Shown in pieces: positions 10,729 through 21,374 of a DNA stretch of 64,000 nucleotides. A program made the translations under genes and the position numbers. The stretch covers positions 517,674-581,673 of the forward strand of contig ML977001.1 of assembly GCA_010015675.1 (NCBI GenBank), in the 5' to 3' direction. Source of the DNA: Byssothecium circinans. Lineage: Eukaryota; Ascomycota; Dothideomycetes; Pleosporales; Massarinaceae. How positions within the stretch are numbered: position 1 is the first letter of the stretch; each line of letters begins with the position of its first letter. The notes beneath the pieces are model-generated. The model worked only from the letters and a program-made list of their open reading frames with translations. It was not told the origin of the DNA and did no database searches.

Positions 10729-11283
10729 TCACGCGATTCCCTGATGTTGGCCCTTGGACTTCCAGACGCCGCCACCGACGGCCTTTGATATCCCAATGCC
10801 CAGGCCGACGGCTGCCGCCACGACCAAGGCGGCAATCAGAATCTTAGCCCAAAGCCTCTGCTTGCTATTCAGACTCCTGAACAGATTGCAGCCCTTTTGC
10901 CTCTGGCTCATCTTCTTCTTCTCCAAGATGGTCTGGCGCGACGGCCACATGGTGCACTCCTTGACCCGTCCGTCGACGCTGACCTTGGGATTCTGGGTTG
11001 TGGCGGCGGACAAGGGCACGCTCGCGGCTTCGAGGTCGCGCTCGCTGACATGGAGGTGTGTTTTCGACTGCAGGGCGTCGAGAGAGCGGCGGGCGGGCGG
11101 GTGCTTGTAGAAGGCAGAGTAGGGGTTGGACGAGTCGAAGCCGGCTTCTTTCTCGGCGGTGGACGACATGGCGGATTCGTTGGAGGGTTGCGGGCGCAGT
11201 GCGAGGGCGGGCTGGGGGGTGGACGTGTCTTCTACGACGGCGCCGAAGGTGACGGGCCTCTCGTGGGAGGTGTTTGCTGCCAT
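10729..11283 (-). CDS. Small protein with one C-terminal membrane segment, unknown function
   Basis: A single exon gives 184 aa from MAANTSHERP; the ORF is open further upstream, but that extension is Pro/Thr/His-rich and looks like 5' UTR. The first ~115 residues are polar and disordered. A basic segment follows (KECTMWPSRQTILEKKK, then KGCNLFRSLNSKQRLWAK), then one membrane helix at about residues 145-165 (ILIAALVVAAAVGLGIGIS), and a short tail. This is the look of a type II or tail-anchored protein. I do not recognise a named family. The dense basic patch before the helix suggests a cytosolic N-terminus. Confidence 0.65.
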   Translation of the reverse strand: MAANTSHERPVTFGAVVEDTSTPQPALALRPQPSNESAMSSTAEKEAGFDSSNPYSAFYKHPPARRSLDALQSKTHLHVSERDLEAASVPLSAATTQNPKVSVDGRVKECTMWPSRQTILEKKKMSQRQKGCNLFRSLNSKQRLWAKILIAALVVAAAVGLGIGISKAVGGGVWKSKGQHQGIA

Positions 11284-12779
11284 TGCTGCGTGGCAGGTGT
11301 CCTTCGCTGTTGTTCGCTCGGGTGTGTGGTTGGATGGATGGCTAGTATGGGTGTCCGTTCGTGCGAGAAGGAGTGGAAGGGGGTGTTGATGTGGTGGGTT
11401 GGAGGGAATTGTGCTGTGCACGATTGCAGAATCAATTGAGGTCGAAGCAGGCCCAGGGGAAGCTGCTCTTCACGCGGCGTGTGGTGGGCGGGGCGGGGCG
11501 TGACGGTCGAGATGGGAGGCGGACGGCGGAAGGGGGGATTGGGGAGGTATTGCGGTATTGCGGTGTTCAGTCGGAAAGTGCGTGACGTCCTTGCGCGTTC
11601 TGATTCAGCGTCCGCGAAACAGCCAAGCTCGAACGACAGGTAGAAGAAACGGCAGATACAAAATCCCGCAACAGGCGAAGGAGAGGCGTAGATAAGGGGA
11701 TGGAGATTGACGAAGCTGCAGTTGCAAAGGAAGGGGCTGCACGCAGGTGTTGAATGTGAATGTGAATGTGAATGTACGAGATCGTATCGCTCCCCTTTCC
11801 CTTCCCTTCCCAAGTCAATGCATACGAACTTACGAAGGACCCGAACCCCAGTCCATCGCCTCCCCCTATCCCCTTTGCGGCCTAGACGCCCTGCGAAGAG
11901 GTTCTAGGCACGAGCCACGCAGCGGATCCGTCCCTCGATTCGCCTCTCCCAGTCTCAATAATTCTCTCATCATCCATGGAGGCCAAAACGTCGGCGGGAC
12001 TTCACTGCATCGCCCGTTTTAAAGCCTCTGCTACGACACTTCACTACTCGCCCTCATCAATGTGACGCCTCTTCCGCGTGGTTTCAGACAATGACCTCGT
12101 CGCCACCACCCCCCCAGTGCCATGTGAAGCTTGAAAAGTTCCTCCAGCGCCTGCCGAGATCAGAGACTCTCAAAAGGTTGGCGGGCTTGCGTCGGCGGGC
12201 GGCTGGACGCAGATGGCAGATGGTTGCAGAGGGTTGCAGAGGGTTGCGGATCGTCGTAGGCTAGGCTGCATGCGCGAGATTGGCCGGCCCGCTTCCCAAT
12301 CGGCGGCGACGAGACAAGGCATCGGGCGCCAGTGTGCAGGCATGGGACACGTGCGGGCCTGCATGTTGGCGTGTTGGTGGTACTGCGTGTCCGCACGACA
12401 TGCCCTCCCATCTCCTCCTCTGAATAACTTGTACCGGATGATATTTGGAAAATGCAGTGCGCTGTTGAGTAAATACTACATACACATGTACTGTACAGGC
12501 AATCGCATCAGACGCCAGTGACAATGATGCAATGCTGCCACTGCCGCAGCCGCCACCCTCGAAAGCCAATCTACGCCAACCCCGGTCTAATAAACATCCC
12601 AGCAGCAGAAAATGCGCCATCGATATCGCTATCGCAGCATGTCGGTACCATCGACCGAGACACCGTACTGTACAGTGTACACCGGACGCCCAATCCAACA
12701 CCAAGGGACGCCCAACCCGATGCGATTCAGCATCGTTCCTAGCACGCTATGCACCATCGATAACAAGCTCAACCTCGGC
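11284..12779. other. Intergenic, no recognisable gene
   Basis: About 1.5 kb with no supported ORF. It holds the upstream region of the small membrane protein, a short hexanucleotide repeat, a 10-bp GTTGCAGAGG duplication near 12223-12245, and the 3' flank of the ABC transporter gene. Confidence 0.5.
11751..11774. repeat. Hexanucleotide microsatellite (TGAATG)x4
   Basis: Four perfect copies of TGAATG in tandem. No function is apparent. Confidence 0.9.
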
Positions 12780-15700
12780 CTACCGGTCTTTACGACCCCG
12801 CGCCATCTCAAAAAAGTCCTCTCTCCGGATCCCACTGCGGTCACACATCCCCCTAAAAATGCCCCCAGCATCATACAGTGTAATCGGCGCATCCAGCTCC
12901 GCAATCGTGCCCGCGTCCATGACGCAGATGCGATCGTAGCCGATAATCGTCTTCAGCCGATGCGCGATACACAGCAGCGTCTTGCCCTTGAAGCCATCCA
13001 CAATCGTCTTCTGGATCTTCTGGTCCGTCTCAAAGTCGACCGACGACGTTGCTTCGTCGCAGACGATGATCTGAGACCCGCGCACGAGCGCCCGTGCCAG
13101 GGCCATGAGTTGCCGCTGCCCGAGCGAGAAGTTGAGACCTTCCTCTTCCACGACCGAGTCGAGATGGATGCGGCCGGTCTTGTCTTCCATGGTCGCCGAC
13201 GACGATACGAGATCCGCCTGTCGGAGCGCAGACCATAGCTCTAGATCGCTGTGTTCGTTGAAGGGGTCCAGGTTGGATCGTATCGTGCCTTTGAAGAGCG
13301 TGGGGTCTTGCGGGATGATGGCGAGCTTGGACCGCAGATCGTGGAGTCCTATCGTGCTGATGTTGACGCCGTCGATGGTGATGGATCCGCCCGAGAGTTC
13401 GGTGAGACGGAACAGTGTGCTCATGATGCTGGACTTGCCCGCCCCCGTGCGACCGACCACGCCAATGCGCTCGCCGGCTGCGACGTGCATGCTCAGGTCT
13501 TTGAGTACGAGGGGTAGCCCGTCGCGATACCGCATTTGTACGTTGTCAAAGACGATTTCGCCGTGTTCGGGCCATGTTTTGCGCACTTCGCCCCTATGTA
13601 GTGGTGCTTCTTCTTCCAGCATTGTGCCGTAGTGGTGGATGCGCTCCGTTGCGTTCATGTTGTTCTCCACTTCGGCCAGCTGCCGGACCGTGAATTGAAT
13701 CATTTGCACAATGGTGAGAATGTAGGAGAGGACCAGGCCTGCGATGCTAGGGTTAACCTCGAAACGTGATGTCACGACCAGAATACCGGTGGTGAAGACG
13801 AGGAGAATACCGATGACATCGAGACGGACACTGAGCCAACGCTGATTCGAAAAGGTGAGGTAGTAAGCGCTGTTCATGTCGTCGACGGCGTCGCGGACAG
13901 AGCGAGAGAACTGGTCTTGTAGGCCATAGGCGCGGATAGTCGACGTGCCCATGACCGATTCGCTGAAGCGTGCAAAAAGCGTACTGCGCAGCACTGATTC
14001 GTGCCTCTTGACCTCGCGAGCTGATGCCCTATAGTATGCAGCCGAGAACATGAAGATGAGAAAGAGCGGGCCAAGAGCGATGGCATAGTAGTAGTAGTAG
14101 GCGATGATGAGGATAAACACCGAGATGATCATGGCGAGGGTAATGAAGTACATGCGGATCGCATCGGTGAGAGTATTGTCCATAACATCAATGTCCTTGG
14201 AGAAGCGGTTCGTGATACGTCCAAGGGGCGTGGTGTCGAAGAAAGACATGGGCGCTCGTAAGACGCGGTGAATAGCACGGTGAAGCATGACTTTGCCGGC
14301 TTCGGTGCCAAAGATGGATACACTGATGGAGAACAGGAACATCATGAGTGCTTGTGAGAAACCGAGCGCAGCGTAAGCCCCAATCTAGAACAGTCAGCGA
14401 CGAAATAGTATTCGGAAAAGGTGAAACTTACGTAGGCTCCCTGGCTATACCCGAATTTGTTCGAGGTCCACCATGATAGCCACAGACTCGTACTAATGTT
14501 CGCACCCTGAGACAAAACAAGTAGAAAGAGGACGAGCGGCCCAATCCAGAGGCCACCTCCAGCCTTGAGATAGGCAAGCCAAACGTCCCACGAGACGCTC
14601 TTCTGAGCACGGTCTTCTTCCTGCATCAGCGCAACCGCAGGCTTCTTCCTTTTGCTCTTCTTCTTGATCGACTTCTTCTCTTCTGCAATCTCGTCTTCAT
14701 CGTCGGAGCCTTCTTTCTCATTCTCCTCATCCTCGGAGGCGGTCATGGTCATGAGTTGCTGGAAGCCCTCATTGTTGGACATGAGGTTGTCGAAGGTGTC
14801 GATGGCTTGAACATGGCCCTCCTCTACCCAGACAATTCGGTCGCATCGGCTGAGAACGTGCAGTTGATGTGTCGCCAAGACCCTGCATTTATCTTTGAGG
14901 AGTCCACAGATGGCGTTGTCCATGATATGAAGACCCACATGCGCATCGACGGCGGAAAGCGGGTCGTCCATGAGTACAATATCGGCGTCAGAATATATAG
15001 CCCGAGCAATGTTCATTCTCTGCTTCTGACCACCCGATACTGTGATTCCTCGCTCACCAATCTCCGTCTGGTCGCCGTTCGGTAGCATTTCGAGATCTGG
15101 TCGCAATGCGCAAGCATCGATGACTTTGTTGTACCAATCCTCCTTGAACTCTTTCCCGAAGATGATGTTTTCCCTGACGGTCGCGTTTTGAATCCACGCA
15201 TACTGGGGGCAGAAAGCGCGTGAAGCTCCAATCGTAACCTCTCCATTTGTCTTCCTCATATCACCGGCGAGCGCGGCAAGCAAGGAGCTCTTGCCAGACC
15301 CAACACTGCCAATTATAGCGATCAGCTCTTTCCGCCCGATGGCCAGGTCTAAACCCTTCATCTCGAATGGCTGCTCCTCTACTTCTGCCTCGACCACTAT
15401 CTCTGACTTCTCCGGACGATCTGAAGATTCAGATGCCCTGTCCCTCATTTCGGACTGAGCACTTGTCTGCTTATCCTTCTTACCTCCCTTTCCATGCTTT
15501 TTGCCGGGTTTTCCACCCACACCTTTCACGGACACGTCGTCTTCCTCGTAAGTAGGGTGCCTTTCCCACGTAAAGTCGGCGTTCTTCAACACCACTGCAT
15601 CCTTGGCGCTGTAATCCCATTCTGCCGTCTCCTGTGCTTCTTCCGCCAACAAGAACTCTTCGATACGCTTGATAGACGCGTTGGCATCAATGACCTGTCC

Positions 15701-17316
15701 GATGACTAGGGGAAGGAAGTTGAGCGGCATACGGAGCGAGTTGAACAGCGCGAGCGAGGAAAAGATGGGTGCTGGATCGAGACCGTGGCCGGTGAGCGAA
15801 TACGTGATGAAGGACAACATGGAGGCGAAGACGGGCATCGACATGCCGATAGCCATGATGGAATTGCGGATCGCCATTAGAATCTGCACTCCCCTGATCT
15901 CCCTCCTCCTGATGGCATTGACGCGCTCGAGGAAACTCGTCTCCCAACCAAAGTACTTTACAAAACGCACAGCTTGCAGTATCTCGTGGGTCAAGCTAAC
16001 GCGCTGATCGGTGATTTTGTTGATGGCCACCCTCCGTCGGAACAGCGAACGGACTGCGCGTCCAAGCAAGGGCATTGTAACGATGAGGAGTCCAAGACCG
16101 GGAAGAGCGCTGTACGTTAGATTTACCAAAAGTAGGATTGTTGTGATGATGATCGCAATCGGAGAGGTCCAGATCATATGGAAGAAGCCGCTGGCTTGGT
16201 CGACGCGGTAGGTATCGGTTGACATCAAGTTGATGATTCTTCCATTACCCCAGCCCTGTCCGTCGCCCGACACGTCTTGTGGTCCTTTCGGCGCTTGCGC
16301 CTCCCTTTGTTTCTTCTTCAAAATATTCTTGTACCACTTCTTCTCGGCTTCGCTTCCTGGCTTGATTTTTGGCGGTGGCGCTTTGAGCACGGCTTGACCA
16401 CCTGCCTTGGCGCGACCGGAAAGCTTCATAGCCTTGTCGAAGATGAGGACGATAAGCACGGCTCTTGCCTGGCCACCCACCATCATCCCGCGATACATGA
16501 AATGGTTTGTGGCCATGCTTTGCGTAAATTGCATAGCTGTTATTCCAATGACCAATCCAATTCCCTCTCCGATGTTTGGCGCTGGTGACCCAGTGTGCTG
16601 GGAAATGTATGCTTTGAGGGCGAATGCGATCAGGTAACGAAGAACGAAGGGAGCGACGGACTGGATTACGCTGGCGAGTAGCTGTAGTAGACCGCCCAGG
16701 ATGAACTCGGCTTTGAATGTATCGAAGAGCGCGCCAAGAAGGGGACGTTTCGCGCCTCCTTCTCGCCGTTTTTTAAATGATGCTTGGAGCCTTTCGACCA
16801 TGACGTCTGCGCTTCTGTCTGGGTTGACGGTCCAAAGATCGTTGCGCTCTAGCGGTCGCTTGTAGCCCACCTACACTTGGAGTCAGTCTTGGATTTCTAA
16901 ATGATGGGAATAGGACTCACCGTCATAAGAGGTGCCATCCACTGAAAGGTGATTCGACTGAAGAGACTGGCAGTGTACTCTCTCGACACCGTCCTTGTTT
17001 CCGGCACAGGAGGTTTTGCACCCCATCGCAGCGGGTTCAACTTTTTGTACCACCTCTTTTCCGCCGTCGCCGAACTTCTGTCATCGGACACATGTTCGCT
17101 GAATTCCGAGAATTCACTTGCGCCGGTCTTTGTTCTTGAGAGGTCCCTTCGTCCGTTGTGCTTCTCTCCGTCCACCTCGAGGTCTTTGTTCACAACGGCC
17201 GTTTCCTGCGACTCGCTCACAATGGGTTCATACCGTCTTGGTTCTGTAGCTGCCACTTCTTGATCTTGCAAGTGCCAGTCCTCATTCTTCTCCGAGAAAG
17301 AAGAGTCTGAAGACAT
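12780..17316 (-). CDS. YOR1: ABCC-type multidrug ABC transporter, Yor1-like
   Basis: Exons 17316-16921, 16870-14432 and 14384-12780 join to 1479 aa, almost exactly the length of yeast Yor1. The order is TMD1-NBD1-TMD2-NBD2 without the extra N-terminal TMD0 of long MRPs. NBD1 (around residue 655) has Walker A GSVGSGKSS, signature VSGGQKQR and Walker B IVLMDDPLSAVD. NBD2 (around residue 1255) has Walker A GRTGAGKSS, signature FSLGQRQL and Walker B IIVCDEATSSVD. NBD1 has Asp where the catalytic Glu belongs, so it is the degenerate site usual in ABCC proteins; NBD2 keeps Glu. A charged linker follows NBD1 (EDEENEKEGSDDEDE, then KKKSKRKK). Start MSSDSSFSEK was chosen over an upstream ATG for lack of similarity. 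It likely exports organic anions or xenobiotics at the plasma membrane. Confidence 0.92.
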
Positions 17317-19084
17317 GATTACGCCCCAGAGTCGCCTGGCCTGTATGACGTGAGGGGGCAAAAGAGCGCCTGCTTGTCGCAAGGAAAAAGATTTATAGGC
17401 CGTCCCAAGTCTTGAATGCCACTCCTTGATGGAAGGCCGGGCAAATGCTGTCAGACGAAACCGAAAACGAAAGAACAAACAAGCGCCATGACGACGCGAG
17501 CAGGCAGGCGAGATTCATATAGATCGAGGGACGTGTGGTGCGACGGATGGTGAGGTCAACAATCCAACTAGGCGGCTTTGGGAACCCGGCTTCCAACGGA
17601 GATAAAAACGGCCCAATGGCAGCCCAGCCCCTGCACGACACAAGCGTCACCAGCGTCGAAAAGAAGTCTTTACGCTATCGGCCCAAGTTGTGTGCCGATG
17701 CCCCGGAGCGTGATGTAACGGTGGTGACTGTGCATCGAGGCCGCCCAGCGGACGAAAAATCGATAAACATGGCGTCTGGTACAGTGCCCCAACTGACAAA
17801 TGTCAAGTGTCAGTGTCAGAGAGCGCCTGGTGACTGAAACCTTCACGTTGTTGGCACCTCTTTAAAGTTCTAGATGTAGATGTTCCAGTACCAAGCTTCC
17901 GTGCAAAGCTCGCTAAAGCGCCACGTCCCGGACCTCCCCAACTGTTCCCCGCGGACCTTCAAAACCTCGCGAGCCCCGAGAGCTTCCCCCAACGACGTCA
18001 ACAGGTCATCGAACGGCCGCCTGATGACTCCTCCCTATCCCTGGTGCTCACTGCTCACTGCTCACTGCTCACTTGGTCATGCTGCATGCTCACCGCCCAA
18101 TCGAACCATTCAAGAACAAACGGTCGTAGGCTGCCGTATTTGCGTATGCACGAGCCAACTGCCGAGAGAACCTCCGTTCATGCCGACCGCATGGATAGGA
18201 ACTAGCTCCGGAATTGCCAGCCTCGAGAATACAGCACAACAGTATGCATTCGAGGCATAACTGAGCATAATCGTGGGAGTTGCTAGAGCACATCGACCGT
18301 GGTGCTGGAGACCAGTAGCAAGGTATGTCATATCATCCAGTGATTCATCATCCGAATTTGGACCTCGGAACCCTACCACAAATACCGTCCATCGTGTTTG
18401 TAATAATCCAACTCTTACAGGCCGCTTAAGGACGTGTTTCGTCTTTCGTGTGTGTATACTAATCAGCTGTTTACGAATCACGGGCATCCGTGCACCGGCC
18501 TTGACTTCAGATTATTAACTTCGTTTCATCAAATTCGTACCTGAGACAACGTGCCTTGGGTCGGCTTCATTCCTGAAGGGCTCGGTGTAGAGGGCTTATT
18601 ATTACACCCTCGAGGGGAACGACCCCTTAATAGGGCACCATGTACCAAGGAAAAGTTAAAAGTCATGGAACACTAAACCGGCCCGCACAGCTGTCTAAAT
18701 ACTCGACACCAAGCCTTTTCCGACCCCGTTGTTATCCTTTTCGATCAGACAATCCACGTTGCGTCTTGCGTGACCGTGAGGGAGCACTTGGCCCAACATA
18801 CGCGTCTTTGCATTTTCACTCCGCGCAACGCTATGCCTCAGCCAAGGTTATGCCATTGCATGTGCAAAATTGCTGTTTGCAAACCATAAGGTCGATGAGA
18901 GCATGTCATAAACATAATAACAGCTTTAGAAAGGATTAAGTTCAACGGCTATACAGATTAATGTATGACTGAATAAAGTTTCTTGTCCCTCCGCATTGAT
19001 ACCAAATACCGGGGACTTCCGCAACGACCACTGAACTTACTGCCAGCCAAGTCCCACCCGTTAACCCTCCTGGACCATCCGGTT
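17317..19084. other. Gene-poor region upstream of the ABC transporter
   Basis: No supported ORF. The first few hundred bases should be the ABC transporter promoter. An inverted repeat TAACCCTCC/GGAGGGTTA spans 19062-19094, at the border of the AT-rich tract. Confidence 0.5.
18046..18073. repeat. Heptanucleotide repeat (GCTCACT)x4
   Basis: Four perfect tandem copies of GCTCACT. A second, unrelated heptanucleotide repeat with four copies is at 22447-22474. Confidence 0.9.
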
Positions 19085-19400
19085 GGGAGGGTTAGAGTTG
19101 TTCAATCCCTCTTTATATTGTGAACTGCGAAATTATATGCACCACCCGCAAACAGAGGGTATATATGTAAATATTCTAAATACAGTACGATATAGGCTTA
19201 AAAGAGTAAACAGCCCCCCTTTTACCCTTATCTTCCCCCTTGTATGCCCCTTATATCGTTACTTCCTTCCCCTACATACTATTAAAAGGATAGTAAAGGG
19301 TAAACGTAACGCTATAAGGGGTAAGATAGGGGTAATGTAGAGGTAACGCTATTCACTTTTTCTAGCCTAGTTACTACTTAATATAGTACTAACGCAGATT
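19085..19400. repeat. AT-rich, RIP-like tract
   Basis: The tract is dominated by TpA steps and by runs such as GGGGTAAGATAGGGGTAAT and TATAAGGGG, with CpG scarce. It contrasts sharply with the GC-rich genes around it. This is the look of a repeat altered by repeat-induced point mutation, but copy number elsewhere in the genome cannot be seen. It runs directly into the 3' end of the broken AA9 gene. Confidence 0.5.
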
Positions 19401-20250
19401 TACCTCTGTTTTCAGGTGCTGCATATGATTTCGCAGTTCACCAATAATCTCCATGCCCTCTTCATAATTGATCCCCGGATCCGTCACTGGATACGCCTCG
19501 GGAATTCTAACCGACGGGCCAGGCCCGACTTCGCCAACTCCCACAATGTCAACGTGAGCACAGTTGACGTACCACTGCCTATGTTTCCAGGCCAGTCCTT
19601 GATCGGAAAGGGAAGTTCCAAGCGGAGGAGGTGGAAGTAAGTACCGCGGCGTTGCACGATCTGTCGTCCAAGTAGTGTCGCTGTTTGGACCAAGGGAGTA
19701 GATTTTGAACCAGTCGCAGTCGCCGACGTCCGCGGATAGGTTGTCGCTTTTGCTCATGTAGACTTGTGTGGGTCTGGGGTGGAAGACACGGTTGTTGTAT
19801 GCAGGATCGAGCAATTCCATGAGAGCCGTCAGTGATTCATTCTGAACTCTTTTTATGAGCATGGGTGCTGGAAAAAGGTACCTTGATATGGAAGTTAACG
19901 TCACTGCTAGTAATAATAGTAGCAGTCTCCGTGGTGTTCGCCAACTTCTCAGCCTCACGACCACATCGCACCTCCGTCATGTACTTTGTGTCGAACTCGC
20001 CGTAGATGGGCGCTTCTTTACCGTTGTAGTTGCGGTCGTCTTTGAACGTGGAGTTGGGGCTTTTGCCGTGTCCCGGACGTATTTATTCTCGGGGGTGATT
20101 GTGCCGTTGACGATAGGGTGGGGGAAGTAGTTTGGAGTAGGGTTAGTTGCATGGAGAGCGTTGGTCTTGGTTGAGTGGGCACGCACAATGAGTCGCGGTG
20201 TTGTGGGGAAGCGTGAAGAGCGCTACAGCTGTGAGTGATATCTTTGTCAT
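19389..20250 (-). pseudogene. Broken AA9 lytic polysaccharide monooxygenase gene
   Basis: Minus-strand fragments in different frames match AA9 LPMOs in order. A start-like MTKISLTAVALFTL at 20250 leads, in another frame, to FPHPIVNGTITPENKYVRDT, the conserved AA9 N-terminal block. A further frame shift within the next 20 codons is needed to reach GEFDTKYMTEVRCGREAEK. After a probable intron come FHPRPTQVYMSKSDN, DCDWFKIYSLGP, QWYVNCAHVDIVG and PEAYPVTDPGINYEE, all AA9 landmarks (the Gly-Pro-Tyr copper-site region and the TDPGI end). The usual HPGP is HPRP here. The C-terminus ends early where the AT-rich tract begins. Intact AA9 enzymes are secreted copper enzymes that cleave cellulose; this copy is probably non-functional unless unseen splicing rescues it. 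Confidence 0.65.
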
Positions 20251-20394
20251 GGTTGGAAGGAGGGAGAGAAACTGAGAATAGGTTGTCTAGTGCCTGGAAT
20301 AGTGAATAGTTAAGGACCTGAAGGCCTATTTATCAGCAATGCTCATTGTATATTGGCTCTCCCCATTTGTCGAGCAGTCACGCTGGAACATCAT

Positions 20395-21374
20395 TCAAGA
20401 AGCACCACGGCCTACCTCGCAGGTAACGTAAGGGAACGATAGCCATCTGATTCCCCAATAGTCGAGCAGTTGTCGACGTGCAAGCCAACTAGCATGGAGT
20501 TTCTCCATCCAATACAGACGTTTCCTACTCGCACTGCAGCCCGTCGCTGGTCTCAACAAAGATGGGCTGTGTGGAGGAACGTCGCTGTATTCATTCTCCT
20601 GGTGCCATAACACATCATCGATATGGATGGTTCGTATCCTTTCTGGCTTTCTATGCGAGCATACACAGGTAAAAGTCCAAATTCCCGCCTTACCGTGCAT
20701 ATACTCACCGTTACAATAGTCTCGCGTAAGCTGTATAGACCAACCTTTCAGGTGTTCTAGAAAGGCATTCTTTAGAATTGAAAAGTGTGGAAAGTGAAGG
20801 CGGATCTTTCGTGGCTGGGCAGAAATGCAGCAACAACGCATCCTGCATAGAGGGTGGTTTATGACGATGCTGTAAGATCCGTATTCGGCAGGAGGAAGAT
20901 GAAACGATGACATGCACCGCCGACTGGGCGCGTAGCTCTCTATAGCCGGTAGCCCATCTTCCCCGGTAGCAAGTCTCCTCCAGTGGTACACGTGTATAAT
21001 CTTCCCACGGATTTATCGAGACGAAGACTCCGCAGGGGATTCTTGATCATAGTTCCTTTGCTGGTAGGATCGTGGCGAAAGGATTCTGTTGCTGCTTCCG
21101 CGTGCCACGAGAGTTATTGACAAGCTTTCAGCCCTCCAAGTATCATAACTCCTTCCCGGCCAAGATTGGTCCTGCGACTTCTGCGTCTTGCCTTTGGGAA
21201 GATCGTCGGTTCTAAACAAAACCGCGAGCAGCTTGCAGCTAAGTGTTCCAACATGTATACGAAGACCGTAAGCTGCCGTAGTCATAACTATTCCTGCACC
21301 TCCAAAGTCAAGTTCGAAGGCGTCTGGTTGTGAATGAAGAGGTGTTGATGGGGAGGAGAAAGAAATGGCTATAT
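20395..21374 (-). other. Possible remnant of a multi-exon gene, unidentified
   Basis: Two long open stretches on the minus strand (21374-21013 and 20991-20395) read partly like real protein, for example AFELDFGGAGIVMTTAAYGL followed by RIHVGTLSCKLLAVLFR, and later AFLEHLKGWSIQLTRDYCNG just before a GTGAGT donor. I could not build a consistent gene model or name a family; the first part vaguely recalls a BTB-type fold. It may be a decayed gene next to the AA9 relic. Confidence 0.25.
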
